Under the pieces are notes generated by a model. It ran no database searches, was not told the origin of the DNA, and saw nothing but the letters and a program-made list of their open reading frames with translations. The position numbers were made by a program, and so were the translations under genes. From the NCBI GenBank assembly GCA_030267965.1, contig BRYA01000267.1, forward strand, positions 1 to 26,907: 26,907 nucleotides of DNA, in the 5' to 3' direction. Numbering within the stretch: position 1 is the stretch's first letter; each line of letters opens with the position of its first letter. This stretch comes from Triparma columacea. Lineage: Eukaryota > Sar > Bolidophyceae > Parmales > Triparmaceae. This document shows, one piece after another, positions 26,705-26,907 of the stretch.

Positions 26705-26907
26705 GGGTGTTGGGGCATCGGTGGGTGAAGGGGTGGGGGAGCGGGTGCGGGAAGGGGTGGGGGGAGGGGTGGGGGAGGCAGTGGGGGCATTAGTGGTGGG
26801 GAGAACGACGTCGTCTTGCTCCTCGACTATGCAGCCGGTAGCGATGAAGGCGAACTTCTGCCTGGTGTTCATTCCGATGGAGCGGGCGTTAACGGTGGCA
26901 GTGATGG
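26585..26907 (-). CDS. PT-rich low-complexity protein, 5' end outside window (uncertain)
   Basis: A minus-strand frame open from the window edge to a stop at 26585. It starts ITATVNARSIGMNTRQKFAF, then IATGCIVEEQDD, and becomes a Pro/Thr/Ser-rich linker (NAPTASPTPPPTPS, PTPSPTDAPTPS). Such PT-rich linkers are common in secreted stramenopile proteins. The last ~40 residues overlap the Kelch fragment on the other strand, so the true exon may stop earlier. Function unknown. Confidence 0.4.
   Translation of the reverse strand, partial: ITATVNARSIGMNTRQKFAFIATGCIVEEQDDVVLPTTNAPTASPTPPPTPSRTRSPTPSPTDAPTPSTPATMSPRPPAVLLSQAQGVCAACVVALLSFGHSAEQE

Overview
The window is eukaryotic nuclear DNA. Its genes are interrupted by short GT-AG introns of 80-250 nt, many starting GTGAG. 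The gene content (retromer VPS29, a MINDY deubiquitinase, an UNR/CSDE1-like cold-shock protein, BspA-type leucine-rich repeats, PT-rich low-complexity stretches) and the many intronic copies of a GCGAGCGAAGCGAG-type motif suggest a stramenopile microalga. A bolidophyte/Parmales or pelagophyte-like genome is my best guess; this is inference, not proof.

Layout. 1-2.7 kb: two tandem minus-strand ankyrin + MYND genes, the first cut by the window edge. 2.77-6.69 kb (+): a large fusion of an AIG1-type GTPase with a nucleoredoxin-like thioredoxin domain, carrying an N-myristoylation signal and one intron filled with a 12-bp minisatellite. 6.87-11.25 kb (-): a six-exon UNR/CSDE1-like multi-cold-shock-domain protein, sharing a 221-bp bidirectional promoter with an ARM-repeat/RING protein at 11.47-12.98 kb (+). 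13.13-14.61 kb (-): a BspA-like LRR protein, divergent from VPS29 at 14.86-15.76 kb (+), which has a 33-nt microexon. 16.11-19.81 kb (-): an eight-exon protein with a poly-Q tract, two SUMO-interaction-like motifs and an NZF zinc finger. 19.8-21.86 kb: no gene I can support. 21.86-22.48 kb (+): a frameshifted LRR paralogue. 22.70-24.69 kb (-): a five-exon MINDY-type deubiquitinase with catalytic Cys and His, a UIM-like motif and a terminal CaaX box. 24.7-26.05 kb: mostly gene-free, with an 18-bp palindrome and the worn 3' end of a third LRR copy. 26.05-26.9 kb: a broken fibronectin-III/Kelch gene (+) meeting a partial PT-rich reading frame (-).

Most introns were placed by joining reading frames in phase across GT-AG sites; several joins restore known motifs (a cold-shock FGFI...VFFH pair, the MINDY fold, VPS29 blocks). 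Two themes stand out. One is the recurrence of related sequences inside introns of different genes, which looks like an introner-type or other intron-borne repeat family. The other is a cluster of ubiquitin/SUMO-related proteins (RING, NZF/SIM, MINDY) and repeat proteins that duplicate and decay locally (ankyrin-MYND, LRR). No rRNA, tRNA, CRISPR array or bacterial-type element was seen.
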